The notes below the pieces were generated by a model. That model was given only the letters and a program-made list of their open reading frames with translations, was not told the DNA's origin and searched no databases. From positions 1-36,880 of the forward strand of contig JAAURL010000003.1 in NCBI GenBank assembly GCA_012032235.1: a stretch of DNA of 36,880 nucleotides, given 5' to 3'. A program made the translations under genes and the position numbers. This DNA comes from Akkermansiaceae bacterium (lineage in GTDB: Bacteria; Verrucomicrobiota; Verrucomicrobiia; Verrucomicrobiales; Akkermansiaceae). Below are positions 18,996 to 29,502 of this stretch, piece by piece (the stretch's first letter is position 1; each line of letters starts with the position of its first letter).

Positions 18996-20379
18996 ATGGG
19001 AAATTTTGCTGCTTTTGAAACGAAGATGACTGGTGCGGGAATGGGAGATGCTGCAATTCGCACGTTCGCCGGAATTACGAAGCATTGATGCGCCATGAAA
19101 CTGGGATGATCCCGGAAGATTCGATTTCTCCCGCGCAGGAGCTGGTGTCTTATCATGAGTTACCCGCTCCCAGCGATGCAGATGCGGCGCTGCTTTCTCA
19201 AGCAGTCGTGATCACGCTAAACGGTGGCTTGGGAACGAGTATGGGATTGCAGGGACCGAAGAGTTTATTATCGGTCAGAGATGATCTGAATTTCCTAGAT
19301 TTGATGGTTCGGCAGATTTTGGATTTGCGGAAAACCAGTGGTGCAAATGTGCGGTTGTTGTTGATGAATAGTTTCAGCACCAGTGGGGAAACGTTGAAAC
19401 ATCTGGAAAAGTATCGGGCGCAGGGTCTAGCAGATGCAAAGAAGTGGAGCTGATGCAGAACCAAATTCCAAAGATCGATGCGGCGACGTTTGCGCCAGTT
19501 TCTTGGCCGCAGGAGCCAGCTCACGAGTGGTGTCCTCCCGGCCACGGCGATCTTTATCCGGCCCTAGTCGGGAGCGGTTGGCTGGATCGGCTTTTGGCAG
19601 AGGGAGTGAAGTATGCGTTTGTTTCGAATTCAGATAACCTTGGTGCGATTTTAGATCCGGCGATCTTGGCTTATTTTGCGAAATCAGGAGCGCCTTTCCT
19701 GATGGAGGTCACACGACGAACCGCGGCGGATCGCAAGGGCGGTCATTTGGCGGTGAGGAAAGCGGATGGGCGACTGCTGCTGCGTGAAGTGGCACAATGT
19801 CCGGATGAAGATTTGGAGGCATTCCAAAATATCGAACAACATCGCTATTTTAATACGAACAGCCTGTGGCTGCGATTGGATTTACTAAAGGAGCAACTCG
19901 CCGCCGACGCCGGAGTGCTACCGCTGCCGATGATCCGAAATCACAAAACAGTCGATCCCCGTGATAAGAAATCAACCCCAGTGGTCCAGCTGGAATCAGC
20001 GATGGGAGCTGCGATCGAGTGTTTCGAAGGAGCTCTCGCGTTGGATGTGCCGCGCAGCCGCTTCGCCCCGGTAAAGACGACGGCGGACTTGCTGGCATTA
20101 CGGTCCGATGCCTACGAAGTGCTAGAAGACGGTCAAGTGCGCTTGGCTGCTTCCCGCCATGGCGTCCCGCCGAATGTGGTTCTCTCAGACGAATATAAAC
20201 TGGTGGACCAGATCGATGGTTTGGGCGTGCCGAGTTTGATCGATTGTAGATCGCTGAAAGTGGACGGGAAAGTTCAATTTTCACCCGGTGTGATTTTGCA
20301 AGGCGACGTGGTGGTAAATCACTTAGGAGCTGAAACAAAAATCATTCCACCAGGGATTTACAAGAATCAAGAAATCTAG
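18996..20379 (+). CDS. UTP--glucose-1-phosphate uridylyltransferase family protein, with two apparent 1-nt deletions (near 19069 and 19441)
   Basis: 'MGNFAAFETKMTGAGMGDAAIRTFA', 'VVITLNGGLGTSMGLQGPKSLLSVRDDLNFLDL', 'PPGHGDLYPALVGSGWLDRLLAEGVKYAFVSNSDNLGA', 'LLKEQLAADAGVLPLPMIRNHKTVDP'; three frames joined. Confidence 0.9.
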
Positions 20380-20477
20380 TGCGGCAAAAGCCAAAAATCG
20401 ATGGATCTGTTTTTCACGAAGTTAATGAATGACAATACTTGCCAATTCCACCGGTTGTGAATACCCACTGCGGCGAC

Positions 20478-21095
20478 ATGGCAAACATCGGTCCTTTTTC
20501 TTTCCCCCAAAGTGGTTTCGACGGCGTAATATTCGATTGTGACGGCACGCTAGTTGATTCAATGCCCGCGCATTTTGAAGCCTGGTGCGAAGCTCTCGCC
20601 CTCTACGGAGCAGGCGGTATTTTTAAAGAAGATGTCTTTTTCGCAATGGGTGGTCGTCCTACCATGGATATCGTCGTGGAGCTAAACGATGAGTATGATC
20701 TCCATTTAAATCCAGAAGCTGTCGCAATGGCAAAGCGTGAAGCTTTCTTGAAGCGTCTCAACACTGTCACACTCATTGAAGAAGTCGCGGATTTTGCCAG
20801 TAGCTTGCGTGGAAAAGTCCCGATGGCGATTGCGACGGGCGGATCCCGCATGGTGATTGAGAAAACGCTGCAAGTCGTTGGCGTTTCGGATTGGTTCGAT
20901 GAAGTTGTCACCGCAGATGATGTTTCAGAGGGAAAACCTTCGCCTGAAATTTTCCTGAAAGCCGCGAAACTGATAGGAGTCAGCCCGACAAAATGCCTTG
21001 CACTAGAAGACGCTCCCGCCGGGATTCTGGCGGCTCAGCGTGCAGGGATGCAGGTGATTTCCATCCCATCGCCACTGCTTTCTCATGCGGTTTAA
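20478..21095 (+). CDS. HAD-superfamily hydrolase (beta-phosphoglucomutase-like)
   Basis: 'DGVIFDCDGTLVDSMPAHFEAW', 'VTADDVSEGKPSPEIFLKAAKLIGVSPTKCLALEDAPAGILAA'. ORF also open from 20439. Confidence 0.9.
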   Translation: MANIGPFSFPQSGFDGVIFDCDGTLVDSMPAHFEAWCEALALYGAGGIFKEDVFFAMGGRPTMDIVVELNDEYDLHLNPEAVAMAKREAFLKRLNTVTLIEEVADFASSLRGKVPMAIATGGSRMVIEKTLQVVGVSDWFDEVVTADDVSEGKPSPEIFLKAAKLIGVSPTKCLALEDAPAGILAAQRAGMQVISIPSPLLSHAV

Positions 21096-21180
21096 TGGCT
21101 AGATCAACGAATCGGTTGCCAGGGAGGAAGATCCCGCTATGCTCAGCGCTCCCGGCGCAAGAAATGCCGGCCTCGAAAAA

Positions 21181-22179
21181 ATGAATCATCCTCATGTAGC
21201 TATCGTAGGTGCCACAGGCGCCGTCGGCGTGGAAATGCTCCTTTGCCTCGAACAACGTAATTTCCCACTTGGAAAATTAAAGCTGTTAGCGTCGGCGAGA
21301 TCGGCGGGGAAACAGATGACCTTCCGGGGCCAGAAAATTTTAGTCGAGGAACTCACTCACGATTCGTTCCAAGGCGTAGACATCGCGCTCTTCAGCGCGG
21401 GTGGAGGAATTTCTCTGGAATACGGCCCATCAGCGGCTGCAGCTGGCGCGGTGGTGATTGATAATTCATCCGCCTTTCGCATGGACGATGGCGTGCCTCT
21501 CGTCGTGCCGGAAATCAATCCAGAAGCGGCAAAGAATCGCCCTCGTGGCATCATCGCGAATCCCAACTGCACGACGATTATTTCCCTGATGGCACTGGCT
21601 CCGTTGCATGAAGCCTTTGGCCTCCGCTCGATCATCGCATCCAGCTATCAAGCAGTTTCCGGCTCTGGTGCACAAGGCATCATCGAGCTGGAAGAGCAGA
21701 TGACAGCGATTGCAAACGGTCAGCCATTTACCCCCAAAGTTTATCCGCGTCAGATCGCCTTCAATGTGATCCCACAAGTCGATAGCTTCACCGAAAATGG
21801 CTATACGAAAGAAGAGCTGAAGATGCTCAACGAAGGCCGGAAAATTTTAGATCTCCCGGAGCTTCGGGTTTCCTGCACTTGCGTACGCGTTCCCGTCTAT
21901 CGCTCCCATTCGGTTTCGATCACCGCGCAGTTTGAGCGTCCGGTCAATGCCGATGCTGCCCGCGCAGCTTATGCTGGAAAGTCCGGGATCGAAGTGGTCG
22001 ATGATCCAACGAATAAAATTTTCCCGGTGCCGCTAGACACGACTGGAAAAGATGACTGCCTCGTCGGGAGAATCCGCAAGAACCTCGTATTTGGAAATGC
22101 GCTCGATCTCTGGGTCGTCGGCGATCAAGTGCGAAAAGGAGCTGCGCTGAATGCGGTGCAGATCGCAGAGATCTTGTAA
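21181..22179 (+). CDS. asd: Aspartate-semialdehyde dehydrogenase
   Basis: 'VAIVGATGAVGVEML', 'NPNCTTIISLMALAPLH', 'SSYQAVSGSGAQGIIEL', 'RVSCTCVRVPVYRSHSVSI'. Confidence 0.95.
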   Translation: MNHPHVAIVGATGAVGVEMLLCLEQRNFPLGKLKLLASARSAGKQMTFRGQKILVEELTHDSFQGVDIALFSAGGGISLEYGPSAAAAGAVVIDNSSAFRMDDGVPLVVPEINPEAAKNRPRGIIANPNCTTIISLMALAPLHEAFGLRSIIASSYQAVSGSGAQGIIELEEQMTAIANGQPFTPKVYPRQIAFNVIPQVDSFTENGYTKEELKMLNEGRKILDLPELRVSCTCVRVPVYRSHSVSITAQFERPVNADAARAAYAGKSGIEVVDDPTNKIFPVPLDTTGKDDCLVGRIRKNLVFGNALDLWVVGDQVRKGAALNAVQIAEIL

Positions 22180-22261
22180 TCGCAGAATCGATACTTTTTC
22201 GTAACTGTTCAGGACCGCTGAGATGTCTCATCGAGACAAAAGAGGATCATGATTCCGCCCC

Positions 22262-22352
22262 GTCTTCAGCCACAACGTCGCGAAATGAGATAGCCCAGGG
22301 CTGCGTTGTACTTGCCTTGGGCCATCTCATTTCGCCCGTTGAGGCTGAAGAT
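22262..22352. repeat. Long imperfect palindrome, REP-like element
   Basis: GTCTTCAGCCACAACGTCGCGAAATGAGATAGCCCAGGGC (22262-22301) pairs with GCCTTGGGCCATCTCATTTCGCCCGTTGAGGCTGAAGAT (22314-22352), few mismatches and one 1-nt gap. Confidence 0.75.
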
Positions 22353-22676
22353 CCGTTCTGAATTGTTACATTTTCAAGATTTCGATTGCGTAGGAGCGAA
22401 GTCTCCCTAGTTTCGTTTAAGACTGCTGTGTGCGCCTATTTTGGTAGCTGGCCCGAACCGATATGATTGAAACGGGGTCATTCTTCCGAAGTCGTATGTC
22501 ATGCCTTTTCAGGAAGACGGAAAACATCGGACGACCCCACTTATTGAGTTTACGGAACGTGGCTCACAGCGCCAACGACGGCACAGCGGTTTTCTTTTTT
22601 TAATATGGGATCGCTCGCGTGAATCCCGAAAAACCCGTTGCCAGTTAGGCGGCGCTGTTTCAGGATGATCGGGCTG

Positions 22677-23540
22677 ATGGTTGAAACAATCCCTGCTGTA
22701 GAAATCAAAAATCTGGTGAAGGACTTTAAAACGTCTCTCCGCAAACAGATGCTGCGCGCGGTCAATGACGTTTCCATCCGTATCATGCCGGGTGAAGTCT
22801 ACGGATTGATCGGTCCAAACGGATCGGGGAAATCCACGACGATGAAGGCGCTGCTGGGATTAGTCGCTCCCACGTCGGGAAACTGCGCGATTTTCGGGAA
22901 AGATTCGCTAAAAGTGGACTCCCGAAATGACGTCGGATTTCTCCCGGAAAATCCTTATTTCTACAAACACCTCAGTGGAGGAGAAACTCTGAAATTTTAC
23001 GGAAAGCTTTGTGGGTTAAAAGGAAAGATCCTAAATGACCGCGTCGGCGAATTACTCCAGCTCGTCGATCTGGAGGGAGCGCGAGATAGACGTCTAGGCG
23101 GCTACTCGAAAGGAATGCTCCAGCGAATCGGTTTGGCGCAGGCACTCGTTCAGGAGCCGCGATTGGTGATTTTAGACGAGCCGACGGCAGGTGTAGACCC
23201 GATTGGTTCCCGGCAAATTCGAGATTTGATTTTCAAGCTGCGGGAGCGCGGCATTACGGTTTTTCTGTGCTCCCATTTACTGGAGCAGGTGCAGGAAGTG
23301 TGCGATCACGTCGGGATTATTTTCCGGGGGAAAATGGTCAAGGAGGGTCGTTTAGACGATCTCATTGCGATTGAGGATCAAACGGAAATTATCCTGAAAA
23401 ATGCGGATCGGGAGCTGATTTCCCAAATCACCGGGTTGGTTGAGAAATCGGGAAATGCGACGTTGGTGCGCACGGGAAAGCCAAGAACTACGCTGGAGCG
23501 GCTTTTCCTCCGCGAGACGAACCGGGAGAAAGATTCATGA
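22677..23540 (+). CDS. ABC transporter ATP-binding protein
   Basis: Walker A 'GLIGPNGSGKSTTMKAL', signature 'LGGYSKGMLQRIGLAQAL', Walker B 'LVILDEPTAGVDP'. Confidence 0.93.
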   Translation: MVETIPAVEIKNLVKDFKTSLRKQMLRAVNDVSIRIMPGEVYGLIGPNGSGKSTTMKALLGLVAPTSGNCAIFGKDSLKVDSRNDVGFLPENPYFYKHLSGGETLKFYGKLCGLKGKILNDRVGELLQLVDLEGARDRRLGGYSKGMLQRIGLAQALVQEPRLVILDEPTAGVDPIGSRQIRDLIFKLRERGITVFLCSHLLEQVQEVCDHVGIIFRGKMVKEGRLDDLIAIEDQTEIILKNADRELISQITGLVEKSGNATLVRTGKPRTTLERLFLRETNREKDS

Positions 23541-24487
23541 GCACTCCCACGAAAGGATCGCACCTTGGCCGGATCTCCGTGATCGCGATGCACACTTTCA
23601 CCCAGCTGGTGCGGATGAAGGTGTTCTATTTCCTGGCTGTGTTTGCAGTGATCGCGATCGGGAGCAATTTCTTTGATCTCCCGCAACATAACGGACCGGA
23701 ATCCGCAGGAGTGAACGTGCTGCGCTCCATCAAAAGCTGGTCATTGGGAACGATGACTCTGTTTTCCGTGGTGTTATCCATCGTCGCCACATCGATACTA
23801 CTCCCTAAAGATGTGGAAGATCGCACACTTTACACGATTTTAGCAAAGCCAGTTCCTAGGCTAGATTATCTAGCAGGGAAACTCCTGGGCGTGCTGATTT
23901 TGATCTTTGTTTCACTCAGCTTGATGGATTTATTGATGACGAGTGTTCTCCAAATTCGCACTGGGATGGTGATGGAGGAGCAAATCGCGATGGCGCATCG
24001 CCAGGTCGCCGCACAGGAGCTCCCTCCCGCCGCGGCAGCCACGGTGTTAAAGGAAACTCTCGATTCCGTAAAAGCGGAGGTGGCGATACACGGACCCAGC
24101 TGGTCCCTGCAAGGTGCCGTTTTAGCGACATTTTTTCGGGCTGCGATTATGGCCTCCCTAGCGCTGCTGATTTCCACGTTTTCCACGAGCACGCTTTTCA
24201 CCACGATCATCAGTTTCCTGATTTATTTTATCGGTCACTTTCAGGCGGATGCGCGGGATGCATTTCTAAAAGCTGGCCAAGCGGGAGAAGGCACTTTCTC
24301 CCGGCTAGCTTCGCTCCTGATGTCGCTGGTGCTCCCAGATTTTCAAAATTTCAACATCATCGATGCCGTGATCGAAGGTCAGACGATGCCGCTATTTGCT
24401 CTCGGGAAATTGGCGCTCGTAGCGCTCTATTACGCGCTCTTTTTTACTCTGGCATCTTGGTATATCTTTGCGGAAAAGGAATTCTAA
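23537..24487 (+). CDS. ABC-2 type permease
   Basis: Multi-TM protein ('LLPKDVEDRTLYTILAKPVPRLDYLAGKLLGVLILI'), overlaps stop of ATPase gene. Confidence 0.85.
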   Translation: MSTPTKGSHLGRISVIAMHTFTQLVRMKVFYFLAVFAVIAIGSNFFDLPQHNGPESAGVNVLRSIKSWSLGTMTLFSVVLSIVATSILLPKDVEDRTLYTILAKPVPRLDYLAGKLLGVLILIFVSLSLMDLLMTSVLQIRTGMVMEEQIAMAHRQVAAQELPPAAAATVLKETLDSVKAEVAIHGPSWSLQGAVLATFFRAAIMASLALLISTFSTSTLFTTIISFLIYFIGHFQADARDAFLKAGQAGEGTFSRLASLLMSLVLPDFQNFNIIDAVIEGQTMPLFALGKLALVALYYALFFTLASWYIFAEKEF

Positions 24488-24491
24488 AACC

Positions 24492-25476
24492 GTGAAACCT
24501 TGGCAACGCAACGGCATTTTGCAGCAGCTCTGCTCCTTTTCGGCGCGGCGCGGATGCCGTATGAGGCAGCATTGGCAAAGGAACTCCGCGCTGCCAGACT
24601 CACTCCGCAGCCGTTGGAAATCGGCACCAGGGAGAAAATCGGCCAGACTAGCTCGGCAGTCGCGCTGGGTGGATTGCGCACGCTGGTGGCGACTTTTCTC
24701 AGCCTGCGAGCCTATTCTTTTTTGAGGATCAACGTTGGGACGACGTCGCCGAAACCTTCAATACCATCGTCGATCTAGCACCGCGGACCCGCTACTATTG
24801 GGAGACGGGTTCATGGCACCAAGCTTACAACGCAGCCTCCTACTATCTGAATGACTCCTCCCTGCCAGCCTTGCGGCGGCGCGTGGCGTGGCGCGACTCG
24901 ATTTCCAGTGGCCGCTCCTTCATCGAGCGCGGAATCCGCAATAATCCGAAGGACTGGAGTCTTTACCGGACTCTCGGCTTCATGCTGGCAGACGAGAATA
25001 AATTTCCCGCTTTCCGTGATCTCGATGAGGTCTTTTTGGCTTCTGCCACCGCTTATCAAAACGCCTCAAAATGCGAAAACGCTCCCAGCTACATTCGCCG
25101 GGCAGAGCTGTATTCGTTATCCCGGGTAAAAGGAAAGGAGAAGGAAGCTCTCGCTCTGGCCCGTGAGCTTTATGCGAAAAATCAACGCGCTCCCAGATTA
25201 CTGATGCTCCTATTCGTCCTCGAAGCACACGAAAATCCTCAGCTGGAATTGACCAATCGCGCGATCGAACTCTTTAAAACACAGGAGAATGCTTACAAAA
25301 ACCTATCGATCTTGTGGCAACGTACGGAGGAGCATTTCCCCATTCATGGAGTCGCACAAACCCTCCAATCTCTCGAAAAATCGATGGATCTACCTGACGA
25401 GAAACGAGTCTCAAGTCTCCCGCCTCCCCCACCCGCCGGGCCTGATGAGTGGTTCAATATCAGAAATTCAAATTAG
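24492..25476 (+). CDS. TPR-like/tetratrico-repeat hypothetical protein, with apparent 1-nt deletion at T6 24718-24723; start uncertain
   Basis: ORFs 24500..24778 and 24871..25476 join through '...RAYSFFEDQRWDDVAETFNTIVDLAPRTRYYWETGSWHQAYNAASYYLNDSSLPALRRRVAWRDS...'. Confidence 0.65.
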
Positions 25477-25555
25477 TATCAGAGTTGTAGGGTTTCGTCT
25501 CGACAGAACCTCCACTAGTCACACACACTCGCGCCCCTTCCCTGATCTATAAGCT

Positions 25556-26278
25556 ATGCGGATTGCTCTTTTTGGTGACATACATGCGAATTTAGAGGCC
25601 CTCGAAGCGGTCCTCCAAGACGCCTCGCAACAGGCGGTGACTGACTATGTCTGCATGGGCGACATCGTCGGCTACAATGCAGATCCCGCGGCCTGCCTTG
25701 AAATCGTCCGTGCCATGGACGCTCCCACCGTCAAAGGAAATCACGACAATGATGCTGCGGGAAATCATTCGCTAGACAACATGAACTTGATCGCCGCTGC
25801 GGCCTTAGTTTGGACCCGGAGCCAGCTCAGCGAGGAGCAACGCCTCTGGCTGCAACGGCTGCGCATGGTCCGCCAAGTTTCGAACTTCACCGTAGTTCAC
25901 AGCACGTTAGACCAGCCTGCCAACTGGAACTATGTGACCAATCGCTTCGACGCGATCTCGAATTTCTCCTTCCAATTTACCCAGCTCTGTTTCCACGGGC
26001 ACACTCACGTGCCGCGAGTTTATCTCAAGACCGACAAAGTGGATGAGCTGGAGCCAGGAATCATTCCCATCGAGGCGGATTCAAAGTATTTCGTCAATGT
26101 CGGCTCAGTCGGCCAGCCACGTGACGGAGATTGGCGCGCCTGCTATGTGATTTACGACCTACATAAAGCCACCATCGAGTTCCGCCGGATCGAATACGAC
26201 ATTGAGAAAACTCAGGCAAAAATCATCGCCGCAGGCCTGCCAAAAATGCTGGCCGAACGGATTGCTGAAGGCCGATAA
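25556..26278 (+). CDS. Metallophosphoesterase family protein
   Basis: 'RIALFGDIHANLEALEAVL', 'CMGDIVGYNADP', 'VKGNHDND', 'CFHGHTHVPRVY'. Confidence 0.92.
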   Translation: MRIALFGDIHANLEALEAVLQDASQQAVTDYVCMGDIVGYNADPAACLEIVRAMDAPTVKGNHDNDAAGNHSLDNMNLIAAAALVWTRSQLSEEQRLWLQRLRMVRQVSNFTVVHSTLDQPANWNYVTNRFDAISNFSFQFTQLCFHGHTHVPRVYLKTDKVDELEPGIIPIEADSKYFVNVGSVGQPRDGDWRACYVIYDLHKATIEFRRIEYDIEKTQAKIIAAGLPKMLAERIAEGR

Positions 26279-26303
26279 AGTCTTCTGGCTCCTTGCTGGC
26301 TTC

Positions 26304-27683
26304 TCAGTCCAAAAATTTCCCGGGATTTAAAATTCCGTTAGGATCGAGAGTTCTTTTCATCGCGCAGTGAGTGTTGAAGGAAATTTCTCCCAGTGCTTTG
26401 CGAATCCAAGGCTTCTTCGCCAAACCCACACCGTGCTCCCCGGTGATCGCTCCGCCCTGTTGGAGAATCCAGGTAAATAGGAGATCCAGCGCGGCATCTG
26501 CATGAGCACGGATTTTCGGGTCATCGTAATTGCGAACCATCAAATTGGTGTGGATATTTCCATCTCCCGCATGGCCGAAACAGGCAATGGATATTCCCGT
26601 TTTCTTTTCCAACTCACGAGCAAATGTCACCAGCTCCACCAGCTTTGAACGCGGGACCACGATGTCTTCGTTCAATTTCGTCAGCCCAGTGTCACGCAGC
26701 GAATAAGAAAACTCCCGGCGAAGTTTCCAGATCCGTTCGCAAGAGGCTTCATCCGGAGCGCGTTCGATAAAGCTCGCCCCCAAATTGGTTAGCAGCTGAT
26801 CGAGTTCTTCGATCTCCGCCACAGTCGCCGCAGGACGACCATCGACCTCCACAATGAGATGCGCATTTCCGGGCGGAAACACATCCGCTCCTAATCGGCG
26901 GCGCGCCGCCTCCAAGGTAAATGCATCGGTAATTTCCAATGCCGAAGGAAGATGCCCCGCATTCAGGATCGCCTGCACCGCAGCAGCAGCCATCGAAAAC
27001 TCAGGGAAAATCGCTGCTAACATCGCACGACTCGCGGGTTTCGGGATCAAGCGGAGCGTCGCCTCAGTCACCACACCTAACAGGCCTTCTGATCCGGTGA
27101 AAATCCCGATGAGATCAAAGCCCGTTTTATTTTTATGAAGCCTGCCGCCGGTGCGTAAAATCTCTCCATTCGCGAGCACCACTTCCAAGCCTAACACGTA
27201 ACTCCGGGTGACACCGTATTTTAAACAACGCGGTCCGCCCGCATTGGTGGCGATATTCCCGCCAATCGAACAATCTTTGAGCGATGCCGGATCTGGCGGA
27301 TACTCCCAGCCCACCGAATGAGCGGCATCTTGCAAGGTTTTGGTAATCACTCCAGGCTGCACAATCGCGACACCATCCCCTGGATAAATCCCCAAAATCC
27401 GATTCATCCGTGCCATGGAAAGCACAATCCCACCCTGCACTGGCACACAGCCGCCGACGTAGCCGAACCCCGCACCTCGAGTCGTGACGGGGATTTTCCG
27501 CTCATTGGCGAAGGCCAAAACTTTAGAAACGTCGTCCGTATTTTCTGGAAAAACGACCACATCTGGCGGATGACTGGCGGACCATTTATCAATCGCGTGA
27601 GCACTGATCGATTCCGCAGCAGTGCTGATTTGATCGATTCCGATCAGAGCAGCCAGCGATTCAGCAAGAGAAGATGAAGTCAT
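26304..27683 (-). CDS. FAD-binding oxidoreductase (glycolate oxidase GlcD / D-lactate dehydrogenase-like)
   Basis: 'PVTTRGAGFGYVGGCVPVQGGIVLSMARMNRIL', 'CSIGGNIATNAGGPRCLKYGVTRSYVLGLEVVLANGEILRTGG', 'CFGHAGDGNIHTNLM', 'ITGEHGVGLAKKPW', 'LDPNGILNPGK'. Confidence 0.93.
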   Translation of the reverse strand: MTSSSLAESLAALIGIDQISTAAESISAHAIDKWSASHPPDVVVFPENTDDVSKVLAFANERKIPVTTRGAGFGYVGGCVPVQGGIVLSMARMNRILGIYPGDGVAIVQPGVITKTLQDAAHSVGWEYPPDPASLKDCSIGGNIATNAGGPRCLKYGVTRSYVLGLEVVLANGEILRTGGRLHKNKTGFDLIGIFTGSEGLLGVVTEATLRLIPKPASRAMLAAIFPEFSMAAAAVQAILNAGHLPSALEITDAFTLEAARRRLGADVFPPGNAHLIVEVDGRPAATVAEIEELDQLLTNLGASFIERAPDEASCERIWKLRREFSYSLRDTGLTKLNEDIVVPRSKLVELVTFARELEKKTGISIACFGHAGDGNIHTNLMVRNYDDPKIRAHADAALDLLFTWILQQGGAITGEHGVGLAKKPWIRKALGEISFNTHCAMKRTLDPNGILNPGKFLD

Positions 27684-27689
27684 AAAAAA

Positions 27690-29351
27690 CTAACGATAAA
27701 TCTTTTGATAGTAATCATCCGCCATGCGATCCGCATCGAAAAATGGCACCACATCGTTCATCGAGTTCATGACGAGCTGATTCCACTCGGCGGGTTTTTT
27801 ATAGTATAGCGGGAGAATTTTTTCATTCATGATCTGATAGAAACTCATCAAATCATGACGGTCTCGGTCTTCCGCATTTAGCTCCAGACTCGCCGGTGGC
27901 ATGATGAATGAGTTCTTCCCGTCATCGGCGAACTCACAAACCCAGCCATCATAAGTAGAAACATTGATCGCTCCATTCATCGCCGCTGTCATTCCAGAAG
28001 TGCCAGACGCCTCACGAGTGACGACCGGATTATTCAGCCAAACGTCAGAACCGTTTTTCAATAAACGGGAAAGTCCCAATTCATACCCTACCAGAACTGT
28101 CGCATTTGGATACTCCTTCGTTAGGCGAATCAGATAGTTAAATGTATCAATGGCAGAGTAATCAAATGGATAAGGTTTTCCCGCCCAGATGATTTGAATG
28201 GGACGCTGGGAATTCTGCAATAGACTCCGGAAAAGCTGCAGATCACGTGCGATCAGATCTGGCCGTTTATAACCGGCAAAACGACGCGCCCACACCAGAG
28301 TCAACACATCAGGATCAAAAAGCTTCCCTGTCTGATTCGCCACCGTTTTAAAAAGCTGCTCTTTGAGCTCGCGTTTCCGGCTTTTCAGCGCAGCCATATC
28401 ACCATCGATCCTCGCCTGTTCTAAATCTCGATCCACCCAGTATTTTTTATTCTGCGCATTGGTGACATGAGTGATTTCACAAGTATTTGGAAAATTTTTC
28501 CACATGCTCCGTGCGACCTCGCCATGCAACTTGGAAACTCCATTGGCGATCCGTGCCAGACGCAGCGCCGCCAGAGAATGATTGAACTCATCACCCTCGA
28601 TTCCAGTAATTTTACGCACTTCCGTTTCTGATAGATTTCCGAAGAATGAAAAATCATCGAGTAATTGAAACGGATGCTTTTCGTTTCCCGCTTCCTCTGG
28701 CGTATGAGTCGTAAAAACTAAGCGTTTTTTCACTTCATCCAGATTTCGATATTTCGCGTATAGATGAAAAGCCGCAGACAGTCCGTGCGCTTCGTTCAAA
28801 TGATACACCTCTGGATGCACACCCAGCTCTTCTAACAACCTCGCACCACCAGCACCGAGAATGATGTATTGCGCGACGCGACGCAGATCATCGTGATCGT
28901 AGAGCCGATGAGTAATCGCACGCGACAGCTCATCATTTTCCTCGACGTCCGTTGTCAGGAAAAACATCGGTACCGTGCCAAAAACCTCGCCGGGAAGAAA
29001 CATCGCCTTTACCCACACAGAGTGCCCATGAACCGGCACAGCAAAACGCATCCCTGTTTCTTTCAAAAATGAATAATCCTTTTTCCTAAATCGTACCACC
29101 AATTCATTCTCCTCGCCACGCGATTGATCATAATATCCATACGACCACAAAATACCAATACCGCAAAGATTCTGCCGCAGATCCGCAGCGGCACGCATGT
29201 GCGATCCCGCTAAAAAGCCAAGGCCGCCAGAGTAAATTTTAAAGCTCTGATCGATGGCGAATTCGCAGGAAAAATAAACCGCACTTTTTGAATACTCAGG
29301 CGAAATTGGATACGAGTGCGCAAATACTTTTGGCAGAAAGGAAACAGGCAT
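27690..29351 (-). CDS. glgP: Alpha-glucan phosphorylase family protein
   Basis: 'AVYFSCEFAIDQSFKIYSGGLGFLAGSHMRAAADL', 'YHLNEAHGLSAAF', 'VWARRFAGYKRPDLI', 'VWLNNPVVTREASGTSGMTAAMNGAINVSTYDGW'. Confidence 0.92.
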   Translation of the reverse strand: MPVSFLPKVFAHSYPISPEYSKSAVYFSCEFAIDQSFKIYSGGLGFLAGSHMRAAADLRQNLCGIGILWSYGYYDQSRGEENELVVRFRKKDYSFLKETGMRFAVPVHGHSVWVKAMFLPGEVFGTVPMFFLTTDVEENDELSRAITHRLYDHDDLRRVAQYIILGAGGARLLEELGVHPEVYHLNEAHGLSAAFHLYAKYRNLDEVKKRLVFTTHTPEEAGNEKHPFQLLDDFSFFGNLSETEVRKITGIEGDEFNHSLAALRLARIANGVSKLHGEVARSMWKNFPNTCEITHVTNAQNKKYWVDRDLEQARIDGDMAALKSRKRELKEQLFKTVANQTGKLFDPDVLTLVWARRFAGYKRPDLIARDLQLFRSLLQNSQRPIQIIWAGKPYPFDYSAIDTFNYLIRLTKEYPNATVLVGYELGLSRLLKNGSDVWLNNPVVTREASGTSGMTAAMNGAINVSTYDGWVCEFADDGKNSFIMPPASLELNAEDRDRHDLMSFYQIMNEKILPLYYKKPAEWNQLVMNSMNDVVPFFDADRMADDYYQKIYR

Positions 29352-29502
29352 ATTGGATTTAACAAGTTAAGAAGTGCATGGTGTATCAAACATTCCGTCT
29401 GAGGCAAGCCAGACGATCAAATACCGTTTTCACCGCATTTTCCCAAAAAACTCCGTGCTTGCCTGTTCGCAGCTTGCAACCTATTTCCTCTCCACCAATC
29501 TC

